Source of the DNA: Nanobdellota archaeon
GTDB taxonomy: Archaea; Nanobdellota; Nanobdellia; Woesearchaeales; JAHIVG01
DNA length: 39,730 nt
Assembly (NCBI GenBank): GCA_018816705.1
Contig: JAHIVG010000046.1
Span: 1 to 39,730, forward strand
Direction: 5' to 3'
A program made the position numbers and the translations under genes. Numbering within the stretch: position 1 is the stretch's first letter; each line of letters begins with the position of its first letter. Below, in pieces: positions 1 to 8,411 of this stretch. The notes under the pieces are model-generated. The model was not told the DNA's origin. It searched no databases and saw nothing but the letters and a program-made list of their open reading frames with translations.

Positions 1-1
1 G

Positions 2-82
2 TTAAATCTTCCAAGAAAATCTTTTGAAGAAGATGTCATGGAAAAATTAAATAACTTTAAATTTGGAGTGCATTTCTATGTT
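2..82 (+). CDS. 3' end of an ORF entering from outside the window (LNLPRKSFEEDVMEKLNNFKFGVHFYV*)
   Basis: Open frame from the window edge to TAA at 80-82; the stop overlaps the ATG of the next ORF. Confidence 0.4.
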
Positions 83-698
83 TAATCTAGCGGAACTTGA
101 GCAATATTTTCCAGAACCAAATAAGCCCATTCTGGATGGGCGTTATATCTTTACTATAACAATACAGCAAGATAAAGACTCTTTTGCTCTTAATCTGAAG
201 ATAAAACAGCATGACACCGGAGAGGAACATCTTATTAAATTTAGATTTGGTATTAGTAAACATAAAGAAACTCTGTCTGCTTCTCATGATACTGAACAAC
301 CTCATTTTGAGATTGACATTTATAAACGAGAAAAGGATGCATTCTCTGCAAGAGTGTATTTTACTTTCCAAAATCCAACTGATGAGCAACTGTTAGATTA
401 TGCTAAAGGAACTGTTGTCATTATGAATAAAATCATTAAACACTTTATTCAAAACCAAGGTCTGGATGAAGCCATCATTGGTCGGTTAGTTTATGATAAA
501 GCCGTAATTGGTGAGCTTAGCATTTTTGAGCCTAAACTGATTGAAGCGCTATGCGAATGCTATAAGCATAGTCATCTTGTAGTAAGACAAGATGGAAAAA
601 CAATTATTATCAAAACGCCGCATAACTTAAGAAAGTATCTTGGAGTAACTGATTTAGAACCTTTATACCTGCTTTTGCTTGAGAAAATAGAAAAATAA
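78..698 (+). CDS. hypothetical protein
   Basis: Long ORF; ATG at 78 (MFNLAELEQYF) preferred over the TTG at 63; overlaps the upstream stop. Confidence 0.65.
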   Translation: MFNLAELEQYFPEPNKPILDGRYIFTITIQQDKDSFALNLKIKQHDTGEEHLIKFRFGISKHKETLSASHDTEQPHFEIDIYKREKDAFSARVYFTFQNPTDEQLLDYAKGTVVIMNKIIKHFIQNQGLDEAIIGRLVYDKAVIGELSIFEPKLIEALCECYKHSHLVVRQDGKTIIIKTPHNLRKYLGVTDLEPLYLLLLEKIEK

Positions 699-772
699 CT
701 GTGATATTATCGAGTCCCTCCGGATCATCGGACACCCCTAACCCCTGGCGGGGCTAGTAGTAGTTCGATGGT

Positions 773-800
773 GCGGGTGGGTCTATCACTTACCCACCGC
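773..800. other. GC-rich hairpin (gcgggtgggt-ctatcact-acccaccgc)
   Basis: Near-perfect inverted repeat in non-coding DNA; preceded by smaller hairpins (cccc-tggc-gggg). Confidence 0.5.
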
Positions 801-866
801 ATTGTCTTCTTTCTGATATACATCCTCCGAGCTTTCCCTTTCTAGTTTTACGACCTTTGGCCTTGT

Positions 867-992
867 ATGGTCACGTTGAACAGGATCGAGTGCGTGGACT
901 GCCTTGAGTATCTCAAGAAGATACCGGATAACTTTGTCGATCTTGTGGTGACTGACCCACCATATAACACACCCTTGAAGAAAGTTGAATAG
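867..992 (+). pseudogene. truncated DNA methyltransferase N-terminus (MVTLNRIECVDCLEYLKKIPDNFVDLVVTDPPYNTPLKKVE*)
   Basis: 41 codons containing the DPPY catalytic motif of N6-A/N4-C methyltransferases, then a stop; not in the supplied ORF track. Confidence 0.7.
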
Positions 993-1134
993 ATCACTTC
1001 TTATTGCTGATTTCTGAAATTCATTTTACTAATTCAGTCCATAAACCGAAACATATTTATATTAGTATACACATATATATACATGTATCGACATAAACCA
1101 ACCGATTACCATATATCCCTCCAGGTGCCATGAA

Positions 1135-1389
1135 ATGCCACGCATAATCAAGAAGAAAGGTGAATGGAAAGATAGGTCTGGCCGCGTCTTCGTTGAGAAA
1201 GCGGAGCTCTTGAAAGCATTGAAGCAGGCGGAAAGGTTCAAGGGCTCCACCAAGACCTTCCTCAGGAAGTGGGGCAACTCTACAGCCATAAGAATCCCGA
1301 AGCGCCACCTGGAGGAGATCAGGGTCAAGCAGGATGACTCAGCCTTGGTCTACACAGAAGGCGACAAGATTATCATCTCTAAAACCTGA
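1135..1389 (+). CDS. AbrB/MazE-like swapped-hairpin DNA-binding protein
   Basis: C-terminal RKWGNSTAIRIPKRHLEEIRVKQDD...GDKIIISK typical of AbrB/SpoVT/MazE domains. Confidence 0.7.
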   Translation: MPRIIKKKGEWKDRSGRVFVEKAELLKALKQAERFKGSTKTFLRKWGNSTAIRIPKRHLEEIRVKQDDSALVYTEGDKIIISKT

Positions 1390-1681
1390 AAATCCTGTCA
1401 GAGAAATCTTTTATCTTCCCATCTACAATCTCTACGCCCTCAGCCTCCAGCAGCCGCTTCTTCTCCGCAACCCCTTTGGCGAACCCGCCTAAGCTGCCAT
1501 CAGAAGCGACGATCCTGTGGCACGGCACATCCGGCCAATAAGGATTACTCTTCATGGCCATGCCCACGGCCCTATAGGCCTTCACACCAAGAGCATCAGC
1601 TATCGCTTTATAAGTAGAGACCCGGCCTGCAGGTATCTTCCTAGATACTTCATACACCCTCTCTTGGAACTCGGTTGCCAT
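1379..1681 (-). CDS. MGMT-like (O6-alkylguanine-DNA alkyltransferase, C-terminal domain only)
   Basis: PCHRIV active-site motif, GRVSTYKAIA and AVGMAMKSNP. Confidence 0.85.
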   Translation of the reverse strand: MATEFQERVYEVSRKIPAGRVSTYKAIADALGVKAYRAVGMAMKSNPYWPDVPCHRIVASDGSLGGFAKGVAEKKRLLEAEGVEIVDGKIKDFSDRIFRF

Positions 1682-1721
1682 AACCTCACGATCTTGCCCA
1701 AATATTTAAATATTATCTCAT

Positions 1722-1743
1722 ATACCCCCCTTAAGGGGGGTAT
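1722..1743. promoter_or_regulatory. perfect 22-bp palindrome ataccccccttaaggggggtat, candidate operator
   Basis: Directly upstream of the ATG at 1747, between divergent genes and adjacent to a TATA-like aaatatttaaatatt. Confidence 0.5.
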
Positions 1744-1746
1744 GTT

Positions 1747-2157
1747 ATGAGATACGATGATTTCATGGAACATGTAGTCCGGTTGTTCACGCCGGACAGG
1801 TACAGGATCAGCAGGGACAGGCCGATATTCACCGATGAGGTCAATAAGCCGCAGCTCGAGATTCCCCTGGAATTCAGTCTCTCTGGATGCCAGGGCCTCA
1901 AGGACATCCTTCGCAAAGGATTGCATGTCGGCCTGATGACCGTCCAGACCAGCAATAGGTCTGCCACCTATTCCCCCACAGCGGCCCCGACTGACGACAG
2001 GTTCCTTGCCCAGGTCTTCGACACAGCAGGCCAGGAACCAGAGCCTGGCAGAGGATACACTTTGGTGGCGAGGATGGATTCCTTGACCGGTGGAGTCCTG
2101 AATATCCAATATTGCTGGGGCATCGAGAGATTCAGGCCTGACAATCCTGAAGGTTGA
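1747..2157 (+). CDS. hypothetical protein
   Basis: ORF with coding-like composition; 4-bp overlap with the following gene. Confidence 0.65.
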   Translation: MRYDDFMEHVVRLFTPDRYRISRDRPIFTDEVNKPQLEIPLEFSLSGCQGLKDILRKGLHVGLMTVQTSNRSATYSPTAAPTDDRFLAQVFDTAGQEPEPGRGYTLVARMDSLTGGVLNIQYCWGIERFRPDNPEG

Positions 2158-2573
2158 TCATGGAGCTCAGCCCGGAGCAGGTATTGAAGCTGGAACAGGA
2201 AGTCCAGGCAGAATACGCAAGAAGCCGACCAACCAAAACCTACCTATGTCTAGGAGATTATCTTGCTGATGTCATGAAGGATAAACATCGTGATGTGCGA
2301 ATCCATTTCATCACCGGCCATGAACCCACCCTCGAAGAGTTAGATGTCGAAGAGGCTTTCTTTAGCAGGGAGCGTGCTGAAGGGTTCATGAATTCCTTGA
2401 AGCCGAGCATAAGATCATATTACCATCATCTCTCCGGGACAGTGGATGAGCTGGAGAATGATGGGATATGCTTTGTTGAGACAGGAGAACCGATAAGGGG
2501 CCCGCAAAGAAAGGATGTCTATCGGTGCCTGTTTGAAGAGATGCGAAAAGAATATGGTTGTTTTAGGTCTTAG
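2154..2573 (+). CDS. hypothetical protein
   Basis: ORF translationally coupled to the preceding gene. Confidence 0.6.
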   Translation: MIMELSPEQVLKLEQEVQAEYARSRPTKTYLCLGDYLADVMKDKHRDVRIHFITGHEPTLEELDVEEAFFSRERAEGFMNSLKPSIRSYYHHLSGTVDELENDGICFVETGEPIRGPQRKDVYRCLFEEMRKEYGCFRS

Positions 2574-4920
2574 TCTGTATGTATCTGTCCAGCTTGCTCT
2601 GCTCTTTCGGTTCTAGGTCCTCTGCCTTGAAGCCGATGAGGTTCATTATCTTCTCCACTGAAGGTATCACCTGGTTCTTGATGTAGTACTCGGAATCATA
2701 ATCGTCCTGTCCCACGTCTTCTGGCGGCTTGGCCCTGTCCCTTATCAGTTCCTTTCCTTTCACCACCACAAAGCTGATTATCGTGCCAGGCCCTACATCC
2801 ACTCCCTTCTCCTTGAGGAGCTTGGCAACAGCCACATGCGGACCTACTGTCTCATATGCCTCGATGCTCTTCTGCAGCTGGGTCTTTATCACAAGCTCCT
2901 CGACCTGGACCTTGTGCTGGACGAGCCTGCTTATCCTGTCCAGAACATGTTTCAATGCCTTGTCCTTGTCCTGGTGCTCTAGGATGATCTCTAACAGCTC
3001 GCGCTGGGTCCTCTTCGCGTAATCCGAGAAGTTCCTGCGCACCAGCTCGAACCCCCTTATCTTCATGGTGCCGTCTTCCCGAAGAAGGGCATACTTCTTC
3101 TTTGCTCCGAAGCCGCCTTCCTTGGCCTCGACGAAGAGGCCGGCGGGATAGTAGCCTTCCAGTTCGAGCTCCATTATGCCTGGCAGCTCCAGGTTTATCT
3201 TCTCTGCAAACCGGTCTGCATCAAGCCTCTTCTTATTGCCCAATAACAGGAAGACAGAGTCAGTATCCCCATATATGACCTTGAAGTCCTTCTTCGCCTG
3301 GTCGATGACCTTGTTGATGTACTCCCTGCCCAGCCTTGTGACCTCTCTCGCGCTCTCGAGCGAGTACCATCTCGATGCGAAGAATCCCATGTATCCGTAG
3401 AATGAATTGGCCAACAGCTTCAAGGATTCGCACCTGGCCCTGAGGAATACGCTTTCCTTATCCATTATCTTCTCTATGCGAGCCCTCCTGGTGATTATGT
3501 CAGATATGACCGATGATACGAAGCCCTTGCGCTTCTCGCAGTACCATATCTCTGAGCCCGGTTTCTCGCAGCAGCTGCATCTTTGTGTGTCAGGTCCTAT
3601 GTTGTGGCTGCTTATTATGCTCGGGTAGAGGCTGCGGAAGTCGAAGACCATGATGTCCTTGTACAGCCCTGGCTCCGGCTTCAGCACGAAGCCCCCTGCA
3701 TATGTGGCCTTCCTGCGCACCTGCACCTCAGCATGGCTGGGCCTGTTCGGTGATATCTCGTTGAACTGCGGCGCCATCCTGAGCAGGTACCATTCGACCA
3801 GCCTCGAGAACCCCATCCTCGTCACATCGAACAACGGGAGGCCGATCAGCTTCATCAGCTCTATCATCTGGGGCATCATGAGCTTTGCCAGCTGGAATAT
3901 TATTCCTGCGTTCTTCGCAGAGGCTGCGCATAGGTCTGGCAGGCTGTCTGAGTATGGCTCCTGCTTCAATCCGAGGAGCTGCTCTCCCACCGCCCCCAGC
4001 TCGAGCTCGTCCTCCTCCAATGAAGTGAACCTGTCGATGAAGTTGTGCATGTCCAGGTGCTGGATTCCGACGATGGATGCAGAGTCCCCCTTCAGCCTTA
4101 TGCTTGAGAAGTCGAGCCCCAGCTCTAGGTGTATCTTGTACTTGTCTGCCCTGGCCTGGATGTGGGGCAGGTCGAACGAGTCTGACATGTAGCCGGCCAG
4201 CACATCAGGATTCTGTGCTTCTATCGTTTCCTTGAGCTTCTCCAGCAGCGCTACCTCGCTGTCCACGAATTCTACGTAATCTGGCGGCTTGTCAAAGGTC
4301 TTCCATGTCAACACCTTATTGTATTTATCAGATTTGAGAGCTATAAGGGATATTGCGCCTGTGTCCAGGGTCTCTATCCTTATGGAGAGTATCTTCGGCT
4401 CGTGGTAGGATTCCTCTGTGGAGGCCAACAGTTTTACTGCCCTGAATACGGGAATCTTGCTCTTCTGGGTGATGAATTCGCCTTCGAAGGCTGAAAGCCC
4501 GTAAGGAGTGACGTTGTTGTCTATCAGCCATTTCCTGGCAAAGGGTATGTCATATTCATAGCAGTCCTTTACACCTATGATGCCCTTGATATGCGACTGC
4601 AGCGTGGCTATGTGGCTTGGCTGCGTAACATAGACCTTGAGAAGCTTGAGCTCCTTGCCTAGCAGCCTTTTCGTGACAGTCTCAACCTCTGTCGGCGATA
4701 TGACCTCTTCCTTGAACTCGATGCGCGCTTCCAGGATACTGTTCTTCACGGCTTCGGTCTCTGCCTTGGGTTCCGGAAGTACATATAAGTAAGGCCTGAA
4801 TCCTTCATCCAGCAGGCAGACCTGCTTCCCATCGAGCGTCCTGCCGTATGCGCTGATGATAGATTTATCGTTGACTGTCCTAAGCGTCACATCGGTCGGG
4901 AAAAACTGAAGAGTTGCCAT
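2563..4920 (-). CDS. polB: DNA polymerase family B (polymerase motifs intact, exonuclease motifs degraded)
   Basis: Motif A DFRSLYPSII, motif B KLLANSFYGYMG, motif C YGDTDS. Confidence 0.95.
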   Translation of the reverse strand: MATLQFFPTDVTLRTVNDKSIISAYGRTLDGKQVCLLDEGFRPYLYVLPEPKAETEAVKNSILEARIEFKEEVISPTEVETVTKRLLGKELKLLKVYVTQPSHIATLQSHIKGIIGVKDCYEYDIPFARKWLIDNNVTPYGLSAFEGEFITQKSKIPVFRAVKLLASTEESYHEPKILSIRIETLDTGAISLIALKSDKYNKVLTWKTFDKPPDYVEFVDSEVALLEKLKETIEAQNPDVLAGYMSDSFDLPHIQARADKYKIHLELGLDFSSIRLKGDSASIVGIQHLDMHNFIDRFTSLEEDELELGAVGEQLLGLKQEPYSDSLPDLCAASAKNAGIIFQLAKLMMPQMIELMKLIGLPLFDVTRMGFSRLVEWYLLRMAPQFNEISPNRPSHAEVQVRRKATYAGGFVLKPEPGLYKDIMVFDFRSLYPSIISSHNIGPDTQRCSCCEKPGSEIWYCEKRKGFVSSVISDIITRRARIEKIMDKESVFLRARCESLKLLANSFYGYMGFFASRWYSLESAREVTRLGREYINKVIDQAKKDFKVIYGDTDSVFLLLGNKKRLDADRFAEKINLELPGIMELELEGYYPAGLFVEAKEGGFGAKKKYALLREDGTMKIRGFELVRRNFSDYAKRTQRELLEIILEHQDKDKALKHVLDRISRLVQHKVQVEELVIKTQLQKSIEAYETVGPHVAVAKLLKEKGVDVGPGTIISFVVVKGKELIRDRAKPPEDVGQDDYDSEYYIKNQVIPSVEKIMNLIGFKAEDLEPKEQSKLDRYIQTKT

Positions 4921-4968
4921 TGGTTAGTGATATGCAGAAGGATTATTTAAATATGACGGTAAATTTGC

Positions 4969-5532
4969 CTAAGAGATATCCTTCTTGCAGCCTTGGCAGA
5001 CCATCGAGCCCTCCACTTCGAAGAGCTTTTCAGCGTAGTTTCCGCAGAGCTGGCAGTTGCCTTCGGTCTCGCGCCGCCTGAATATGGGTTTGTTCTCCTC
5101 CTCGCGGAGCTCGATCTTCTCCACCATGAGGTCAAACATCTGCGGCTGGATCTTTAGGACGTCCTTGAGGGTCAACAATCCGACGAGCTTGTCATCCTCC
5201 ACCACCGGGAGATGCCTTATGTTGAGGTCGCGCATCTCAAGCAAGGCGAAGTAGATGTCCTCATCCTCCGAGATGGTATGCAGCTTCTTGACCATGAGCT
5301 CATCCACCGTGGTCTTCTTGAGGTCAAGGCCCTCTGCGACAGCATTCCTGGTGATGTCCTGCTCTGAGATGACCCCTTTCAGCTGGTCACCTTCAGTTAT
5401 GAGAAGTCCTCCTATGTGGTTGTCCCTCATCACGGTCGCAGCTTCTATGAGAGATATGCCTGGACTGACCGTTATCGGCTTCTTGGTCATCACGTCCACA
5501 ACCTTGTAGCCCGTCCTCATTATTCCCCTCAA
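4969..5532 (-). CDS. tandem CBS-domain protein with C-terminal zinc ribbon
   Basis: Two CBS repeats (MTKKPITVSPGISLIEAATVM..., MVKKLHTISEDEDIYFALLEM...) and CQLCGNYAEKLFEVEGSMVCQGCKK. Confidence 0.88.
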   Translation of the reverse strand: MRGIMRTGYKVVDVMTKKPITVSPGISLIEAATVMRDNHIGGLLITEGDQLKGVISEQDITRNAVAEGLDLKKTTVDELMVKKLHTISEDEDIYFALLEMRDLNIRHLPVVEDDKLVGLLTLKDVLKIQPQMFDLMVEKIELREEENKPIFRRRETEGNCQLCGNYAEKLFEVEGSMVCQGCKKDIS

Positions 5533-5574
5533 CTCAGTTCCTAAGCATTTGAACTTAAAAAATCTTTCTAATTT

Positions 5575-5940
5575 TTACTGATACTCGTCATACTTGAGGT
5601 TCTTCCCCTTGACCTTCTCAGCAGGGTACTTCTTCTCTGTCAGCTCGAGCTTCTCTGCCAGGGCATGGCTCAGGTCGATCTTGGTCGAGTCTGAGAATAG
5701 CAGGAGATACGAGAGGATGTCAGCGCATTCGTGGCTTATCTCCCTCTTCACCTCGGGATCTGCCAGCATGGCCTCTATCTCCTTCTCGTCGTGCCACTGG
5801 AAGTGCTCCAAGAGCTCTGCGGCCTCAGTGCTTATCGCTATCGCCAGGTCCTTTGGGCGATGATACTTTCGCCACTCCCTTCTGTCGCGAAAGGTCAGGA
5901 GGCGGCTGCGGAGCTCGCTTAACGTTGATTTTTGGTCCAT
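5575..5940 (-). CDS. MazG-like nucleotide pyrophosphohydrolase (dCTPase/RS21-C6 type)
   Basis: HRPKDLAIAISTEAAELLEHFQW and ECADILSYLLLF (EExxE..D type MazG motif). Confidence 0.85.
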   Translation of the reverse strand: MDQKSTLSELRSRLLTFRDRREWRKYHRPKDLAIAISTEAAELLEHFQWHDEKEIEAMLADPEVKREISHECADILSYLLLFSDSTKIDLSHALAEKLELTEKKYPAEKVKGKNLKYDEYQ

Positions 5941-6544
5941 CCTTGATGGGTGTTGCTGCCTTGCTAACAGGTGTCGATATCCTGCTGACTGGTGTTGATG
6001 CCTTGTTGATATGTGTTGTTGCCCTGCTCGTCGTTCTCCTCGTGCTTGACCGGAGGAACTTCATCGGTGTCTTGTCGAGGTCGGTATAACTGTCCACCTC
6101 TTCTATAAGCTTGGATGAAGCAGACTTGCCGAAGGCTATCAGCTCGACCCTGCATCCTAAGGCCCGTCTCAGGTGCTGCACGAGCGGTATGAAGTCCCCG
6201 TCACCTGAGATGAGGACCATGGTGTCCAATTTCGGGGCCAGCTCGATCATGTCCATGGCGATGCCGATATCCCAGTCGCCTTTCTTGTGGCCTCCGGGGA
6301 AGGTCTGCAGGTCCTTTGACCTGACTTCGTAGCCGATCGCTCGCAGGGCGTCGAAGAAGTTGGCTTCATCCTTGACATCGGCCTTGATGACATAAGTCAT
6401 GGCGCGGATAAGGCTCCTTCCCTTCACCGCTTCCCTGAGTATGGCCTGGAAGTTGACCTTCTTATGGTAGAAATCCTTGGCTGAATAGTATAGGTTCTGG
6501 ACATCGACGAACACGCCGATCCTCTGATGTTTTGACTGGTTCAT
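5825..6544 (-). CDS. NYN-domain (LabA/DUF88) putative RNase with repetitive C-terminal tail
   Basis: RIGVFVDVQNLYYSAKD...VLISGDGDFIPLVQHLRRALG; start set at ATG 6544, overlapping the upstream stop. Confidence 0.85.
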   Translation of the reverse strand: MNQSKHQRIGVFVDVQNLYYSAKDFYHKKVNFQAILREAVKGRSLIRAMTYVIKADVKDEANFFDALRAIGYEVRSKDLQTFPGGHKKGDWDIGIAMDMIELAPKLDTMVLISGDGDFIPLVQHLRRALGCRVELIAFGKSASSKLIEEVDSYTDLDKTPMKFLRSSTRRTTSRATTHINKASTPVSRISTPVSKAATPIKDGPKINVKRAPQPPPDLSRQKGVAKVSSPKGPGDSDKH

Positions 6545-6660
6545 TCGTTCACCCTCAATATCGGTTCTGAGTAATTGCAGTTCCTGCATCTCAGGCTGTT
6601 CGACCCTTCGTCGAAGTACAAGCCTTGCTTGCCGCACTTCGGGCAGCGCTGCTCTTGCAT
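6541..6660 (-). CDS. 39-aa zinc-ribbon protein (MQEQRCPKCGKQGLYFDEGSNSLRCRNCNYSEPILRVNE)
   Basis: CPKCG...CRNCN; ATGA overlap with the NYN gene; missing from the ORF track because it is short. Confidence 0.8.
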   Translation of the reverse strand: MQEQRCPKCGKQGLYFDEGSNSLRCRNCNYSEPILRVNE

Positions 6661-6750
6661 GGAATAAGTATTGCGCCCTGGCTTTATATAGTTTTTGTAT
6701 GGCCTCTTCAATCGAAAAGCTTTTAAACGCAGATTCTTGGATTATGACTG

Positions 6751-7284
6751 ATGTCCCACAAGATCAACATCCTCGACCCGAACCAGGAGCTTGTGATCAA
6801 ATGGTCCGGCCTCATAGACATGGACGGATTATACAAGAAGATATGGGAATGGTACAAGAACCGCAAGTTCGAGGTGCATGAGAAGACCCTCAAGGACAAG
6901 GGCCGGGCAGAAGGCAGGGAAGAGGAGATAAAGATCGATGCTTTCAGGAATGACACTGATTTCTTCCGCGTCTGGATCAACCTCTACATCCATACCTGGG
7001 AGCTCAACAGGGTGGACGTTGTCGTGGACGGCAAGAAGAAGAAGATGGAGAAGGGTCGCTTCAAGGTGACCATGCGCCTTGTCTTCGAGGCTGATTACGA
7101 GAACCGGTGGGAAAAGAGCAAGTTTTTTATAGGCCTCAGGACATTTTACCTGAAGTACTTCATGAACAGGAAGATACAGACGTACGGCGATAAGCTGGAG
7201 TATGAGCTACACAACCTGCACGAGGTCATAAAGCAGCATCTCGGCATGGAAGCAGCAGGAAACCAGTATTCGGACATGTGGTAG
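6751..7284 (+). CDS. hypothetical protein, tandem paralog A
   Basis: Shares [YENRWEKSKFFIGLRTFYLKYF] and the general layout with the next ORF. Confidence 0.75.
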   Translation: MSHKINILDPNQELVIKWSGLIDMDGLYKKIWEWYKNRKFEVHEKTLKDKGRAEGREEEIKIDAFRNDTDFFRVWINLYIHTWELNRVDVVVDGKKKKMEKGRFKVTMRLVFEADYENRWEKSKFFIGLRTFYLKYFMNRKIQTYGDKLEYELHNLHEVIKQHLGMEAAGNQYSDMW

Positions 7285-7285
7285 A

Positions 7286-7786
7286 ATGGTCGAAAGAAGG
7301 ATTATCGTGGATGGGATGAAGCTTTCTTACACTGGATTGTTCAACGCTGCCGAGCTCTACAAGCTCGTCGATTATTACTTCCGTGAGCGGGCCTACACCA
7401 AGCACGAGCTGAAGAACGACGAGATAGTCCTGCCTAGCGGCAAGCAGATCGCATTGGTCAAGGAGCCTTACAGGAAGATCACTGACTATGCCAAGTACGT
7501 CATCAGGGTGACGATAAACATGGATGAGGTCAAGGAGGTTGCAGTCGAGAAGGACGGCGCCAAGGTGAAGCTGAACCAGGGCAGCGTCGAGATGACCTTT
7601 GACGGCTTCCTCGAGCTCGATTACGAGCACCGCTGGGAGAAGAAACCGTTGTTCTATTTCCTCCGAGCATTTTTTGACCAGTTCGTCTACAAGGTGCATA
7701 CCGAGCGCTTCGAGCAGGGCCTCCAGGAAGAGGTCGGAGACCTCCACGCCCAGGTCAAGGGATTCCTGAATCTGTACAGGTATTAG
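7286..7786 (+). CDS. hypothetical protein, tandem paralog B
   Basis: YEHRWEKKPLFYFLRAFFDQFVYK aligns with paralog A. Confidence 0.75.
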   Translation: MVERRIIVDGMKLSYTGLFNAAELYKLVDYYFRERAYTKHELKNDEIVLPSGKQIALVKEPYRKITDYAKYVIRVTINMDEVKEVAVEKDGAKVKLNQGSVEMTFDGFLELDYEHRWEKKPLFYFLRAFFDQFVYKVHTERFEQGLQEEVGDLHAQVKGFLNLYRY

Positions 7787-7796
7787 AAAATATCAA

Positions 7797-8390
7797 TCAA
7801 GTAATGCTCCAGTTGCCATTCTTGCACAGCACTCCGGTCCCATTCTCGAGCAGGTCACGTCCGCCATCGATGACGCAGATCCCTGCCGGGTCGAGGATGG
7901 AGGCGCATTCGAAGTCGTAGCAGCAGTACCTCTCCTGCATGCCATACCTCCCTGAGTCCTTGCACACCATATTGGAGGTGCAGTTCTCGTCATACATGCA
8001 TCTCTGGCCGCGGTTCGAGGATGAGCATTCTCCCCTGTAGCAGCTCTGGTTGAAGTCGCACGGCATGGGCAGGGACCACTCTATGCATGGGTCGTCGTCG
8101 AATTCCCCGCATTCCTTGTAGCCGGAGGCTTCGCAGACCTTCAGGCCTGGGTCGTGGCAGTCGTCGTCGCAATCACCCATTGGGTGGCAGCAGGTCTTTA
8201 TCATCGATTCAAGCCCGCAGCCCGCGTCGAAGGGATGCTCGTATTCCAGGCAGGCCTTCCTGCATGTCCCCTTCTTCCTCTCGCATTCCGAGGGCACAAG
8301 AATTATGACAATTGTTAATATGATGAGTCCGATAAGCACCCAAATAGCTATCTTTACCTTTCCAGGGATCTCCCTCTTTTTTTTCACCAT
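7797..8390 (-). CDS. membrane-anchored Cys-rich extracytoplasmic protein
   Basis: N-terminal TM (IAIWVLIGLIILTIVIILV) then many paired Cys. Confidence 0.75.
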   Translation of the reverse strand: MVKKKREIPGKVKIAIWVLIGLIILTIVIILVPSECERKKGTCRKACLEYEHPFDAGCGLESMIKTCCHPMGDCDDDCHDPGLKVCEASGYKECGEFDDDPCIEWSLPMPCDFNQSCYRGECSSSNRGQRCMYDENCTSNMVCKDSGRYGMQERYCCYDFECASILDPAGICVIDGGRDLLENGTGVLCKNGNWSIT

Positions 8391-8411
8391 GGCTGATCAT
8401 CCGTAAGATTG

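Noticed and set aside
720-830. tRNA gene in the GC-rich hairpin region
   Set aside because: No acceptor stem, D-arm or T-stem can be assembled even allowing introns.
3650-4192. 180-aa + strand ORF within polB
   Set aside because: Antisense shadow ORF of a clearly coding family-B polymerase; low-complexity Ser-rich product.
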